From contig NZ_JAKZAK010000022.1 in the NCBI RefSeq assembly GCF_023156385.1, forward strand, positions 1 to 64,000: a stretch of 64,000 nucleotides of DNA, written 5' to 3'. Positions within the stretch are counted from its first letter, which is position 1, and each line of letters starts with the position of its first letter. The stretch comes from Marinobacter xestospongiae (lineage in GTDB: Bacteria; Pseudomonadota; Gammaproteobacteria; Pseudomonadales; Oleiphilaceae). Positions 1 through 6,817 of the stretch are shown piece by piece. Both the position numbers and the translations under genes were made by a program. The notes beneath the pieces are model-generated. The model did not search any database and was not told the origin of the DNA. It saw nothing but the letters and a program-made list of their open reading frames with translations.

Positions 1-1
1 G

Positions 2-601
2 CAGCCTGAGCCAGGGAAACAACCGAATCATAGCTTAGGGACACCATCAGGTTGTCCAACTGATTGGGTCCACCTCACAATTGACCAACTCTCGAATTCC
101 GGCCAGGCGAGTTACAATTTAATTGAGCAATCTGGTAACCAATTAAAAATCAAAGATCCAGCAAAATTGCCCAGTATCTGTGTTGGTTGTGGATCGGAAT
201 CTGATTTAGTCAAAGTAAAAGAAAGGCTTAGATATGTGAACCCGGTTGTTATGTTGTGGATTTTGCTCAGTCCGCTCGCATTGATCATTGCATATTCCGT
301 TTTCAGAAAAGATGTAAATATAGAGTTTGAGAGATGTAGTTCATGTCATAATAAAAAAGTCATTTGGTCAAAAATATCAATGATCTCGTGGTTGAGTTTT
401 GTTGGTTCAATAATTTTAAGGTTTCAATTTGACGGGGTAGTTGGTGTGTTTTTTGGCGTCATGATTTTTGCGTTTTTTTTGTTTTCTTTGTTCGCATCTG
501 CCATGAAAGATCCTGGGGTTTCGGTAAAAAAATATAGTGAACCATATTTTTATCTCAAAGGGTTGAAGAAGTCTGTTGCTAGTAAAATTGTTAATGGTTA
601 A
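2..601 (+). CDS. Partial membrane protein with zinc-ribbon-like CxxC pairs
   Basis: The frame is open from the left edge of the window to a TAA stop, about 200 codons without interruption in AT-rich DNA, so this is probably the 3' part of a gene that starts outside. The only internal start candidate is a TTG at 167. The visible protein has a polar N-terminal part, a CVGCG motif, two hydrophobic segments, and between them a CSSCH motif. The two CxxC pairs could form a zinc ribbon. I do not recognise the family. Base composition is much lower in GC than the bulk of the window, as expected for an acquired cassette. Confidence 0.6.
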   Translation, partial: QPEPGKQPNHSLGTPSGCPTDWVHLTIDQLSNSGQASYNLIEQSGNQLKIKDPAKLPSICVGCGSESDLVKVKERLRYVNPVVMLWILLSPLALIIAYSVFRKDVNIEFERCSSCHNKKVIWSKISMISWLSFVGSIILRFQFDGVVGVFFGVMIFAFFLFSLFASAMKDPGVSVKKYSEPYFYLKGLKKSVASKIVNG

Positions 602-717
602 AAAGCCATTAATCTAAAAATCTTGTGCCGGGTTCTCACCACCTTACTTGTCCGTCGTGCGTGAAGCCGGTCCTCCGTCTAGGAGCGAGCGTCTAGCTGT
701 GATTGCCTCACCCGCAT

Positions 718-737
718 AGTGATACTATAGTGTCACT
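718..737 (+). promoter_or_regulatory. Palindromic operator/promoter of the first toxin-antitoxin pair
   Basis: AGTGATAC-TATA-GTGTCACT is an inverted repeat with one mismatch per arm, 24 bases before the antitoxin ATG. Phd/YefM antitoxins normally repress their own promoter through such palindromes. The TATAGT inside could serve as a -10 element. The rest of the 602-761 gap shows no gene. Confidence 0.5.
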
Positions 738-761
738 ATCAATTTGGATCAGGGTGAGCCC

Positions 762-1019
762 ATGAAAGTTGAGCTTGTTACAAACCTTAAGCGTCAAGCT
801 ACAAAAATCTTGGCAGACCTGCGTCTGTCCAAAGAGCCGGTACTGATCACTGAACATGGCCAGCCATCCGCTTATCTTGTTGATGTGCAGGATTACGAGT
901 TCATGCAGCGCCGACTTGAGCTACTTGAGGGGCTCTCACGGGGAGAGCGAGCTGTACTAGAGGGAAGAATGTACAGCCAAAGTGAGGCCAGGGAGAAAAT
1001 GAGTAAATGGCTGAAGTAA
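762..1019 (+). CDS. Phd/YefM-family type II antitoxin
   Basis: An 85-residue protein that should neutralise the overlapping downstream toxin and repress the operon. The N-terminal half carries the Phd/YefM pattern (LKRQATKILADL, then EPVLITEHGQPSAYLVDVQDYE), the fold that binds DNA; the acidic/helical C-terminus would wrap the toxin. I chose the ATG at 762 behind AGGGTGAG rather than the TTG at 744, which lies just after the palindrome. It overlaps the toxin gene by 13 bases, so the two are translationally coupled. First of three toxin-antitoxin pairs in a cassette-like region. Confidence 0.85.
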   Translation: MKVELVTNLKRQATKILADLRLSKEPVLITEHGQPSAYLVDVQDYEFMQRRLELLEGLSRGERAVLEGRMYSQSEAREKMSKWLK

Positions 1020-1309
1020 TCTGGACAGAGCCCGCCCTTCAAGAACTGGATGCCATCGCTGAGTATATTGCTCTAGACAATCCTGCTGCCGCACGCGATC
1101 TGGTCCAACTGGTTTTCGATAAGACCGAGCGTTTGGAAAGCTTTCCTCAATCCGGGCGGATTCCTCCCGAACTCCCCAATTCGGTATACAGAGAGGTCGT
1201 GGTTCCGCCGTGTCGTATTTTCTATCGTCAGGACGAGAGGCGGGTTCTCATCCTCTATGTCATGCGAGAGGAGCGGCAGCTTCGTGCGTACATGCTTGGA
1301 AGCAGCTAA
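1007..1309 (+). CDS. RelE/ParE-family toxin
   Basis: A 100-residue protein of the RelE/ParE superfamily. The start MAEVIWTEPALQELDAIAEYIALDNPAAA is typical of ParE-type members (beta strand followed by a helical hairpin), and the C-terminal strands read PCRIFYRQDERRVLILYVMREERQL in segments. ParE members poison gyrase and RelE members cut mRNA on the ribosome; sequence alone does not settle which applies here. It starts inside the antitoxin gene and ends where the first attC-like palindrome begins. The gene appears intact. Confidence 0.82.
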   Translation: MAEVIWTEPALQELDAIAEYIALDNPAAARDLVQLVFDKTERLESFPQSGRIPPELPNSVYREVVVPPCRIFYRQDERRVLILYVMREERQLRAYMLGSS

Positions 1310-1436
1310 CCAGGCGCGTCACTCGGATGCCTTTGCCTCTGCTTTGCTACGCCAAAGCTACCGGCCCGGTGCGCTTCGGCGTCATACGGACGCTCGTCTT
1401 GACGTACGTACCTAAAGGCGTACACTTGGTTAAAAA
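1304..1436 (+). repeat. attC-like palindrome 1 (candidate cassette recombination site)
   Basis: The segment begins CTAACCA right at the toxin stop and ends TGGTTAAA just before the next cassette. The outer arms TAACCA/TGGTTA and inner arms GCCTTT/AAAGGC pair exactly, with an imperfect GC-rich middle. Size (about 130 bp) and position directly after a gene fit a long integron attC site. The right-hand core GTTAAAA differs from the GTTRRRY consensus at one base. Confidence 0.42.
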
Positions 1437-1458
1437 TTGAACTCACAAGAGGTGCGTC

Positions 1459-1701
1459 ATGGCAGGAATCACAGCGACTGAGGCGCGCAGCAACCTTTAT
1501 CGGTTGATTGACGAGACCGCCGAGTCCCACCAACCAATCGTCATTATGGGTAAGCGGAACAAAGCCGTTCTGGTTTCTGAGGAGGACTGGTCCGCAATTC
1601 AGGAAACACTCTACCTGCTCTCCGTACCTGGTATGCGGGAGTCTATTCGTGAGGGGATGGATACCCCCGTGGATGAATGTGATGAGGAGCTGGACTGGTG
1701 A
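1459..1701 (+). CDS. YefM-like antitoxin
   Basis: An 80-residue antitoxin of the YefM/Axe type: ITATEARSNLYRLIDETAES, then QPIVIMGKRNKAVLVSEEDW, matches the DNA-binding Phd/YefM fold, and the acidic tail (DECDEELDW) is the toxin-binding part. Its stop overlaps the GTG start of the toxin by four bases (GTGA). It should bind and block the YoeB-like endoribonuclease and repress the pair. It is preceded by AAGAGGTGCGTC as ribosome binding region. Confidence 0.87.
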   Translation: MAGITATEARSNLYRLIDETAESHQPIVIMGKRNKAVLVSEEDWSAIQETLYLLSVPGMRESIREGMDTPVDECDEELDW

Positions 1702-1961
1702 CATGGAAGTTGGTTTACACCAGGCAAGCCCAGAAAGATGCAAAAAAGCTTGCCTCCAGCGGTCTCAAACCAAAAGCCCAGGAGCTGTTAGCGCTGATAG
1801 CGGAAGATCCATACCGCAAGCCGCCTCCGCTTGAGAAGCTCATTGGTGATCTGGCGGGGGCCTATTCGCGCCGCATTAATATTCAGCATCGTCTGGTCTA
1901 CCAAGTGCTAGAGGACGAGCAAGTGGTGAAAGTTCTCAGGCTCTGGAGCCACTACGAATAA
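1698..1961 (+). CDS. YoeB/Txe-family mRNA interferase toxin
   Basis: An 87-residue Txe/YoeB toxin, a ribosome-dependent endoribonuclease. Family marks are the N-terminal WKLVYTRQAQKDAKKL, the central PPPLEKLIGDLAGAYSRRIN and the C-terminal RLVYQVLED...RLWSHYE, which supplies the catalytic-type R and H/Y residues. It begins at a GTG that overlaps the antitoxin stop. The reading frame appears complete. An attC-like palindrome starts right after its stop codon, as in integron-borne toxin-antitoxin cassettes. Confidence 0.88.
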   Translation: MTWKLVYTRQAQKDAKKLASSGLKPKAQELLALIAEDPYRKPPPLEKLIGDLAGAYSRRINIQHRLVYQVLEDEQVVKVLRLWSHYE

Positions 1962-1962
1962 T

Positions 1963-2052
1963 GCATAACCAGCCGCTGTTGCCGGACAATCTTCCCACCG
2001 CTTCGCGGCTCCAAAATTGTCGCAAAGCTCCGCTATAAATCAGGGTTTAGCC
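1963..2052 (+). repeat. attC-like palindrome 2
   Basis: Starts ATAACCAGCCGCTGTTG after the toxin stop and ends GGGTTTAGCC five bases before the next start codon. GACAAT and ATTGTC pair across a central region. Its left end and its GCTCCAAAATTGTCG block recur almost exactly in the palindrome at 3455-3528, so the two sites belong to one family flanking different genes. That is how attC sites in a cassette array behave. Confidence 0.55.
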
Positions 2053-2056
2053 ATCA

Positions 2057-2236
2057 ATGGAGTGGCGCAAGGGCGATTACCTAATCACTGACGATTCCAA
2101 GGTGCAACTGGGTATCGTCCACCGCTTGCTTGCGGCAACCTATTGGGGTGGCCGCCGTCCTCAAGAAACCGTCGAGCGTATGATGGTGTTGCAAACCCGC
2201 GATGCTCAAGGATTGTACGAGAAGTTTGGCTTCTCT
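2057..2236 (+). pseudogene. GNAT acetyltransferase remnant, internally deleted
   Basis: The translation starts MEWRKGDYLITDDSKVQLG...VHRLLAATYWGGRRPQETVERMM, the usual N-terminus of a GNAT N-acetyltransferase, and then jumps directly to TRDAQGLYEKFGF, which normally lies about 60 residues later near the C-terminus. The acetyl-CoA binding core (R/Q-x-x-G-x-G/A) is missing. After FGF the family match stops and an oppositely oriented IS1380-type fragment begins. The open frame running on to 2461 is therefore chimeric. It starts a few bases after an attC-like site, as a cassette gene would. Confidence 0.7.
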
Positions 2237-2253
2237 GGAAATAGTGCTCGGCT

Positions 2254-2472
2254 TCGCGGGTCTTGTAGCACCGAAGCCAGACGAAGAGTCAGCCGATGTT
2301 GTCGGTCGACTTCACGGAACAGCAGTAATCCGGCATCGGAGGTGATGTGGCCACCAGAGAAATCGGCTTCAATCTGGCGGCGTGCGAGTGGCGAGAAAGT
2401 CAGTTTTTCAGGTGCCATTTGGAAGCGGCTGTTGGTGTTGGTTTCTTGGGTAAGGTCTTGAAACCTTAGCAC
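2254..2472 (-). pseudogene. IS1380-family transposase, N-terminal fragment
   Basis: The minus strand encodes about 73 residues with the strongly conserved IS1380 N-terminus: RRQIEADFSGGHITSDAG followed by LLLFREVDRQHRLT and LASVLQDPR. Full transposases of this family have roughly 400-450 residues; the match ends at DPR, where the sequence joins the acetyltransferase scrap. No catalytic DDE part is present, so the piece is dead. It may mark the event that damaged the acetyltransferase gene. Confidence 0.75.
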
Positions 2473-2515
2473 TTTCAGCCGGACGTGATATTCACATGAA
2501 GTCAGGCTTCGTCAT

Positions 2516-2740
2516 ATGAAACTTGAAAACATTGAAATGCTCATTGATGGCTCGGGTGAAATTACCGTTGGCAGAGCTGGGCCGGTTCGTTGTGCGGCGA
2601 CCGCATCTGATGAAGGGCAGTGCCTTGCGATGTTAGTTCGTCAGCCTGAAGAGCCATTCGAGGATTTGCTCGCACGATTGGATCGCGCCATTGCTGATGC
2701 AGTCGAGGAACAGATATTTGTTGATGAAATCAATGAATAG
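2516..2740 (+). CDS. Small hypothetical protein
   Basis: A 74-residue acidic protein (MKLENIEMLIDGSGEITVG...LLARLDRAIADAVEEQIFVDEINE) with no signal peptide or membrane segment. It resembles short conserved proteins carried in cassette arrays, but no function can be given. Ribosome binding sequence is weak (CAGG). It follows the transposase scrap on the opposite strand and is followed by a possible weak attC-like palindrome. Confidence 0.55.
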   Translation: MKLENIEMLIDGSGEITVGRAGPVRCAATASDEGQCLAMLVRQPEEPFEDLLARLDRAIADAVEEQIFVDEINE

Positions 2741-2742
2741 GC

Positions 2743-2818
2743 TGTCAAACGTCATACATCATTGCGACCGGATGCCGCGTGCCGGGGTTTCAATCTGTTG
2801 GGTGCCGCTCGTTTAGAG
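2743..2818 (+). repeat. Possible weak attC-like site
   Basis: CAAACG near the left end pairs with CGTTTAG near the right end around a GC-rich centre, between two unrelated short genes. The pairing is short and the segment does not share the sequence of the other two sites, so this is only a position-based suggestion. Confidence 0.22.
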
Positions 2819-2900
2819 GCCGAAAGCCTTGGCTGGTGTTTGCTGACCCTCGCACACTATACTGTACTACAATGTATTAACCCGCATTGGAGGTACAGTC

Positions 2901-3173
2901 ATGAGCGTTACCACCGTTCGTCTTCAGGCAGAAGTTGAAGAGCACCTGGAAGCAATCGCCGGCAGGCTCCACCGGAGCAAAGGCTGGGTGATTAACCAGG
3001 CGCTTTCGGAGTACATCGAAAAACAACAGCGTGAGCAGGCGCGTTGGCAGCAAACGCTTGATGCAATGGAGTCGGCGGCACAAGGAAAGGTAGTCGATGC
3101 TAACGACGTCCATAGCTGGCTCAATAGCTGGGGAACCGAAAACGAGCAGGATGCGCCGAGGTCAGGTAATTGA
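2901..3173 (+). CDS. Ribbon-helix-helix (CopG/ParD-like) antitoxin
   Basis: A 90-residue protein whose N-terminus SVTTVRLQAEVEEHLEAIA followed by LHRSKGWVINQALSEYIEKQ is a textbook ribbon-helix-helix DNA-binding domain of the ParD/StbD type. The C-terminal part would bind the partner toxin. A good Shine-Dalgarno GGAGG lies upstream, behind TATACTGTACTACAATGTATT, which probably holds promoter and operator. Its stop overlaps the toxin start as TTGA. Confidence 0.85.
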   Translation: MSVTTVRLQAEVEEHLEAIAGRLHRSKGWVINQALSEYIEKQQREQARWQQTLDAMESAAQGKVVDANDVHSWLNSWGTENEQDAPRSGN

Positions 3174-3451
3174 AACTGGTTTACACGGACGAAGCCATTG
3201 AAGACTTGAAGCGCCTTAGGGAATTTATAGCAGTCCACAATCCCTCTGCGGCCTCCAGGATAGCGGCCGAGCTGGTGACCAAGATCGAATTGCTACCAGA
3301 CTTTCCAAAGATGGGCACACCGGTTGAAATGGCGCCGCTTCCCGATTCCATCCGCGATATGGTTTTTGGCAATTACGTTGTCCGTTATTCAGTACATGGG
3401 AGTGCCATTATCATTCTTCGGGTATGGCATGAAATGGAAGGTGAACGGTAG
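3170..3451 (+). CDS. ParE/RelE-family toxin
   Basis: A 93-residue ParE-like toxin: KLVYTDEAIEDLKRLREFI, then NPSAASRIAAELV and the C-terminal strands NYVVRYSVHGSAIIILRVWH. It starts at a rare TTG that overlaps the antitoxin stop by four bases, which limits expression to coupled translation. Partner of the RHH protein. An attC-like palindrome starts three bases after its stop. The exact target (gyrase or mRNA) is not decided by the sequence. Confidence 0.85.
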   Translation: MKLVYTDEAIEDLKRLREFIAVHNPSAASRIAAELVTKIELLPDFPKMGTPVEMAPLPDSIRDMVFGNYVVRYSVHGSAIIILRVWHEMEGER

Positions 3452-3454
3452 CAA

Positions 3455-3528
3455 TTTAACCAGCCGCTGTTGTCGGAAATTGTCCAGCGTTACGCAGCTC
3501 CAAAATTGTCGTAGAGCGCAGGGTTAAC
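3455..3528 (+). repeat. attC-like palindrome 3
   Basis: Starts ATTTAACCAGCCGCTGTTG and ends AGGGTTAACT. The left core ATTTAAC fits the attC R'' consensus RYYYAAC exactly, and the outer ends TTAACC/GGTTAA are perfectly complementary. It shares its left part and the GCTCCAAAATTGTCG block with the site at 1963-2052. Confidence 0.58.
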
Positions 3529-3580
3529 TGTCTTATGAGCTTTTCTGTAGCCTCGCTATCACTCAGGGAAGATTTACTCG

Positions 3581-4033
3581 ATGAGTTGCAATGCAACATT
3601 AAGAAACTTATTGAATTGCAAATTCAGAAGCTTTTTAAGAGTAACGTGTTCAGTTTTGTTGGCATCCGCTATTAGTGGGTGCGAAGTGATGTATGGCGTT
3701 GTCCTGATGGCTTCTTGCGGTTTTTCTTCGGACCTGGAGATCCACCCTGAAACATTGCCAGTGGCAATCGTGGGCCAACCTTACCGCGTGGATATTTCAG
3801 CTTCGGGAAAGCAAGCGCCAATTGGAGATTTTTATTTGTCTGCTGGTCAACTTCCGGTGGGTCTTGAGTTTATCTTTTTGGATAATAGATCAGGTGAATC
3901 TACGGCTGCTATCGAAGGTGTTCCATTAGAAACGGGAAATTTCCCGATCGCTGTTGGAGCGAGGACTTATGGTACCCACTGTGCCGGTCAAACAGCCAAT
4001 AACGAATATGCATTGGAAGTTATTGATAAATAA
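3581..4033 (+). CDS. Putative lipoprotein with Ig-like domain
   Basis: A 150-residue exported protein. The N-terminus has basic residues and then LLASAISGC, a lipoprotein signal and lipobox with Cys about residue 34. The mature part reads LPVAIVGQPYRVDISASG...LPVGLEF, the pattern of a putative Ig (He_PIG-type) fold found in surface proteins. It follows the third attC-like site and sits in AT-richer DNA, so it is likely a cassette gene. The role is unknown; a surface or periplasmic binding role is a guess. Confidence 0.62.
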   Translation: MSCNATLRNLLNCKFRSFLRVTCSVLLASAISGCEVMYGVVLMASCGFSSDLEIHPETLPVAIVGQPYRVDISASGKQAPIGDFYLSAGQLPVGLEFIFLDNRSGESTAAIEGVPLETGNFPIAVGARTYGTHCAGQTANNEYALEVIDK

Positions 4034-4155
4034 AATTATTCACTGGGATTAAATTTGGCCGGATTTTTATTCGCTCTACGTTCGAGTCAAAAGTTTTAGT
4101 CTGCTACATTCGCAACTTGCCTGACTTGGCGTCGGCTTTGATGGAGGAATTGACA

Positions 4156-4527
4156 TTGAAATCAGGAATCTTTATAGCATCGATACTTTTGCTGGTTGGA
4201 TGTGCGTCTCAAGGACAAACTGTTCCTGCAGTAATCGATAAAGACGCAGTTATTGAGCCTGTTATCGAACAAAACGCGGCTGGAGAAGCCTCAATCATGA
4301 CGAATCCGGCCCTGAAGTCTTACAGGGAGGAATATGTTAATGCAACCGAGCATAAGGCGTTTGCTCAGTCAGAGAGTGGTGCCTGGTCCTGGAAGTCGAA
4401 TAGAACCTCAATAGGTTACGCAATAGATAACGCTCTAATTGGGTGTCAAAGGAACAATAGAAGATACGAAGAAGAGTATCCGTGTAAGATAATCAATATC
4501 GATGGAGTATGGGCCAAAGAGCACTAG
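4156..4527 (+). CDS. Small putative lipoprotein
   Basis: I place the start at the TTG at 4156 because GGAGG sits eight bases upstream and the resulting N-terminus (KSGIFIASILLLVGC) is a clean lipoprotein signal with lipobox LVGC; an ATG at 4141 is in frame but lacks a site. The mature 105 residues end in AIDNALIGCQRNN...PCKIINIDGVW, a two-cysteine repeat-like pattern seen in small secreted proteins of the DUF4189 kind. Function unknown. It is the last gene of the AT-rich accessory stretch. Confidence 0.6.
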   Translation: MKSGIFIASILLLVGCASQGQTVPAVIDKDAVIEPVIEQNAAGEASIMTNPALKSYREEYVNATEHKAFAQSESGAWSWKSNRTSIGYAIDNALIGCQRNNRRYEEEYPCKIINIDGVWAKEH

Positions 4528-4616
4528 ATTTCAGAAAAACTGAATGAGGATTGCTCGAAACCACAAAATAATAGTGTGGTTTCCGGTCTTTCAATCAACC
4601 ATGAAAAAGGGCAGTG

Positions 4617-5414
4617 ATGAATAAGCGAAACGCATGGATAGCTGGAATCGCCTCTTTATTGGTCCCGGGATTGGGGCACATGTACGCAGGAGCTCCAGGG
4701 CGGGGACTGATGATTGTCGCCTGTTTTCTGAGTAGCCTCTTGCTGGGAGGAGTCTTCGGGGCATTTTCTACGAAATATGGCATGGTAATGCTCGCAGCCA
4801 TTGCTTTACTGTTCTCCGTTGTTCTTATCGTCAGTGCGGTAGTTGAGGCCCGCCGTAGTGAAGAGTATGAGTTGCGCTGGTTTAACCGATGGTACTGGTA
4901 TGTCGCAGCCTTTCTGGTCGTATCGCTGGGGCTTCAGGCGTTCTTTGTATTTCGCGGTTCCATACTCGGGTATGAATCCTTTCAGATCCACGCCCAGTCG
5001 ATGGTGCCGACTCTTGAGGTTGGTGACTTCATCGCGGTTGATACGCGTTACCGGGAGCCGGCAATCGGTGATGTTATCGTATTTCATCCGCCTACAGATC
5101 CGGAAGGCTCGTATGTCAAACGTGTGGCAGCAATCGGTGGTGACAGGATTGCAATTCAAAATGGCGACGTGGTGGTAAACGGGGTTGTGGAAGACAAGCT
5201 TTTCGTGCCTGCTGATTCGAGAGGAAGAGAATATTCGGTGAGTATGGCTACCCGGCAAGTACCCGAAGGCAGTTTTTTCGTGCTTGGTGATCTGCGCGAT
5301 AATAGTAATGACAGTCGCTTCTGGGGTACGGTTTCAGACGATAACCTTGTCGGCAAGGTCACATACATTTGGTATTCGAGTAACGCTAAGCGAATCGGGA
5401 CACGCGTTCGCTGA
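4617..5414 (+). CDS. Signal peptidase I with extra N-terminal membrane region
   Basis: Removes signal peptides from exported proteins at the outer face of the inner membrane. The first 100 residues contain several hydrophobic helices beginning VPGLGHMYAGAPGRGL, a TM2/tetraspan-like leader. The S26 peptidase domain follows: HAQSMVPTL with nucleophile Ser128, YVKRVAAIGGD with general-base Lys168, and GDLRDNSNDSRFWG near the end. A GTG at 4614 is the alternative start. It has lower GC than the genes downstream and may be a second, accessory signal peptidase rather than the housekeeping LepB, which usually sits next to lepA and rnc; neither is here. Confidence 0.88.
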   Translation: MNKRNAWIAGIASLLVPGLGHMYAGAPGRGLMIVACFLSSLLLGGVFGAFSTKYGMVMLAAIALLFSVVLIVSAVVEARRSEEYELRWFNRWYWYVAAFLVVSLGLQAFFVFRGSILGYESFQIHAQSMVPTLEVGDFIAVDTRYREPAIGDVIVFHPPTDPEGSYVKRVAAIGGDRIAIQNGDVVVNGVVEDKLFVPADSRGREYSVSMATRQVPEGSFFVLGDLRDNSNDSRFWGTVSDDNLVGKVTYIWYSSNAKRIGTRVR

Positions 5415-5452
5415 TTTTAATCCGCCCATCGCAACAAGGATTGTATTCGCTC

Positions 5453-5680
5453 ATGAACATCAACCTGGCTATGGTCCCTTTTATTCTCGGCTTCGTAACG
5501 CTGGTGCCGGCGGCTCTGGCCGCTCTGGTTGCCCGGAAGCAGAAGCGCTCCGTTGGCATGTGCGCGCTGGTGGCGTTTGTCCTGGGGATGATCAGCATGA
5601 TTGGTGGCTGGGTGTACCTGGCCGTGCTGACGTTGCTGCCTCCTGCCACCCCGGATAATCCGCCGGGTAATGCCGGATAA
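5453..5680 (+). CDS. Small two-helix membrane protein
   Basis: About 75 residues. Two hydrophobic segments (MVPFILGFVTLVPAALAALV and ALVAFVLGMISMIGGWVYLAV) are separated by a short basic loop ARKQKRSVG, then a proline-rich tail. The ATG at 5453 sits 13 bases after AAGGA; a TTG at 5441 is possible but too close to it. I do not recognise a family. Confidence 0.5.
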   Translation: MNINLAMVPFILGFVTLVPAALAALVARKQKRSVGMCALVAFVLGMISMIGGWVYLAVLTLLPPATPDNPPGNAG

Positions 5681-5727
5681 CGCCAAAATGTGGTGACGGC
5701 TTTGCATCGCCGGAGGCCTCCATCGTC

Positions 5728-6432
5728 ATGAAGGTTCTGCTGCTGCCGGGAATGGATGGCACCGGTCAGCTCTTCGAGCCGCTGCTGAGGGCGTGGCCGG
5801 GTGATCTGGCGCCGACGGTGGTGTCTTTGAACCATCTGTCGGCTGACGGTTACCGGGAACAGGTGGCGCAGCTTTGCGGCCAGTTGTCGGCGGCCCCGGT
5901 GGTGATCGTGGCGGAATCCTATTCGGGCCCCATTGCCTATGCACTGTGTCGGGAACTGGGAAGCCGGGTGGCCGGGGTGGTGTTTCTGGCAAGTTTTGTC
6001 TCCCGACCGTGTGGGGTGGTTCGGCTGGCGCGGCGATTACCGGCGGCGTCACTGCGACTCGACTGGTTGCCGGATCGGTTGCTCAATGGCATTGGATTTG
6101 GTGGTCTTGGCACGGCGGCGTCGATGGCGTCGGTTCGGCTGGCGGTGCAGGATGTTGCCCCGGCGGTTCTCAAGCAGCGGTTGAGCAACATGGCTGTGCT
6201 CAGGGAGCCTAGCGAGCGTATTTCAACGCCTGCGGTCTACATTCGCCCAACCCGTGATTACCTGGTCAGCCAGGCCGCTGTCGATATGGTCGCCCGGGTA
6301 TTTCCCGCGCTCAGGGTAATCCCCCTGGAAGGCGGTCATTTCATCGCGCAAGGCCAGCCTGATGCCTGCGCACAGATCATTTTGCAGTTTGTACGCCAGG
6401 GCTTTCCTTCCTCTGATCGCGCGGGGCATTAG
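5728..6432 (+). CDS. Alpha/beta hydrolase
   Basis: A 234-residue cytoplasmic alpha/beta-fold hydrolase. LLLPGMDGTGQLFEPLL supplies the oxyanion loop, AESYSGP contains the nucleophile (Ser64, in place of the usual G-x-S-x-G), PTRDYLV the acid and GGHFIAQGQP the catalytic histidine. It resembles small esterase-like proteins; substrate unknown. No clear operon partner: a small membrane protein follows 70 bases later. Confidence 0.8.
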   Translation: MKVLLLPGMDGTGQLFEPLLRAWPGDLAPTVVSLNHLSADGYREQVAQLCGQLSAAPVVIVAESYSGPIAYALCRELGSRVAGVVFLASFVSRPCGVVRLARRLPAASLRLDWLPDRLLNGIGFGGLGTAASMASVRLAVQDVAPAVLKQRLSNMAVLREPSERISTPAVYIRPTRDYLVSQAAVDMVARVFPALRVIPLEGGHFIAQGQPDACAQIILQFVRQGFPSSDRAGH

Positions 6433-6501
6433 ACGTCAGACGTTGGGGAAAGGACCCAATCAATATCAAATGCAGTGCCGGAATTGGCTATAAGGAAAAC
6501 C

Positions 6502-6762
6502 ATGATTCGCAGAAAGCGTCCACTTCGAATGGGAGTGTGTTTGCTGGTATTGGCCGTTGCGAGTCTCCTGGTCGGTCTGTTGAGCGGCTTTGAGGCTGGT
6601 GGCCGCTCATACGAGAACTATGGTTTTCTCCACGTATTGGGGATTGGAGTAGTTCTGTTGGTTGGCTCTGCACTGGTCGGCTATGGAATCTCCAGCAAAA
6701 GCCCTATGGGGAAGCTGGGAAGGTCCGTCTATCGTGTCTACCTGCGTAGCAAGCGCAGATGA
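6502..6762 (+). CDS. Small membrane protein
   Basis: An 86-residue protein with two transmembrane helices (VCLLVLAVASLLVGLLSGF and LHVLGIGVVLLVGSALVGY) and basic ends. I chose ATG 6502 because AAGGA lies six bases upstream; the frame extends back to 6475 without a site. Family not recognised. Confidence 0.52.
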   Translation: MIRRKRPLRMGVCLLVLAVASLLVGLLSGFEAGGRSYENYGFLHVLGIGVVLLVGSALVGYGISSKSPMGKLGRSVYRVYLRSKRR

Positions 6763-6817
6763 TACGGTTGCTGGTGGCTGACACTCTGCCCTGGCCAAGT
6801 CCGCTGACGAGAACGCT

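Noticed and set aside
2057..2461. A 134-codon + strand gene
   Set aside because: Only the first 60 codons resemble a protein, with the enzyme core deleted; the rest is antisense transposase DNA.
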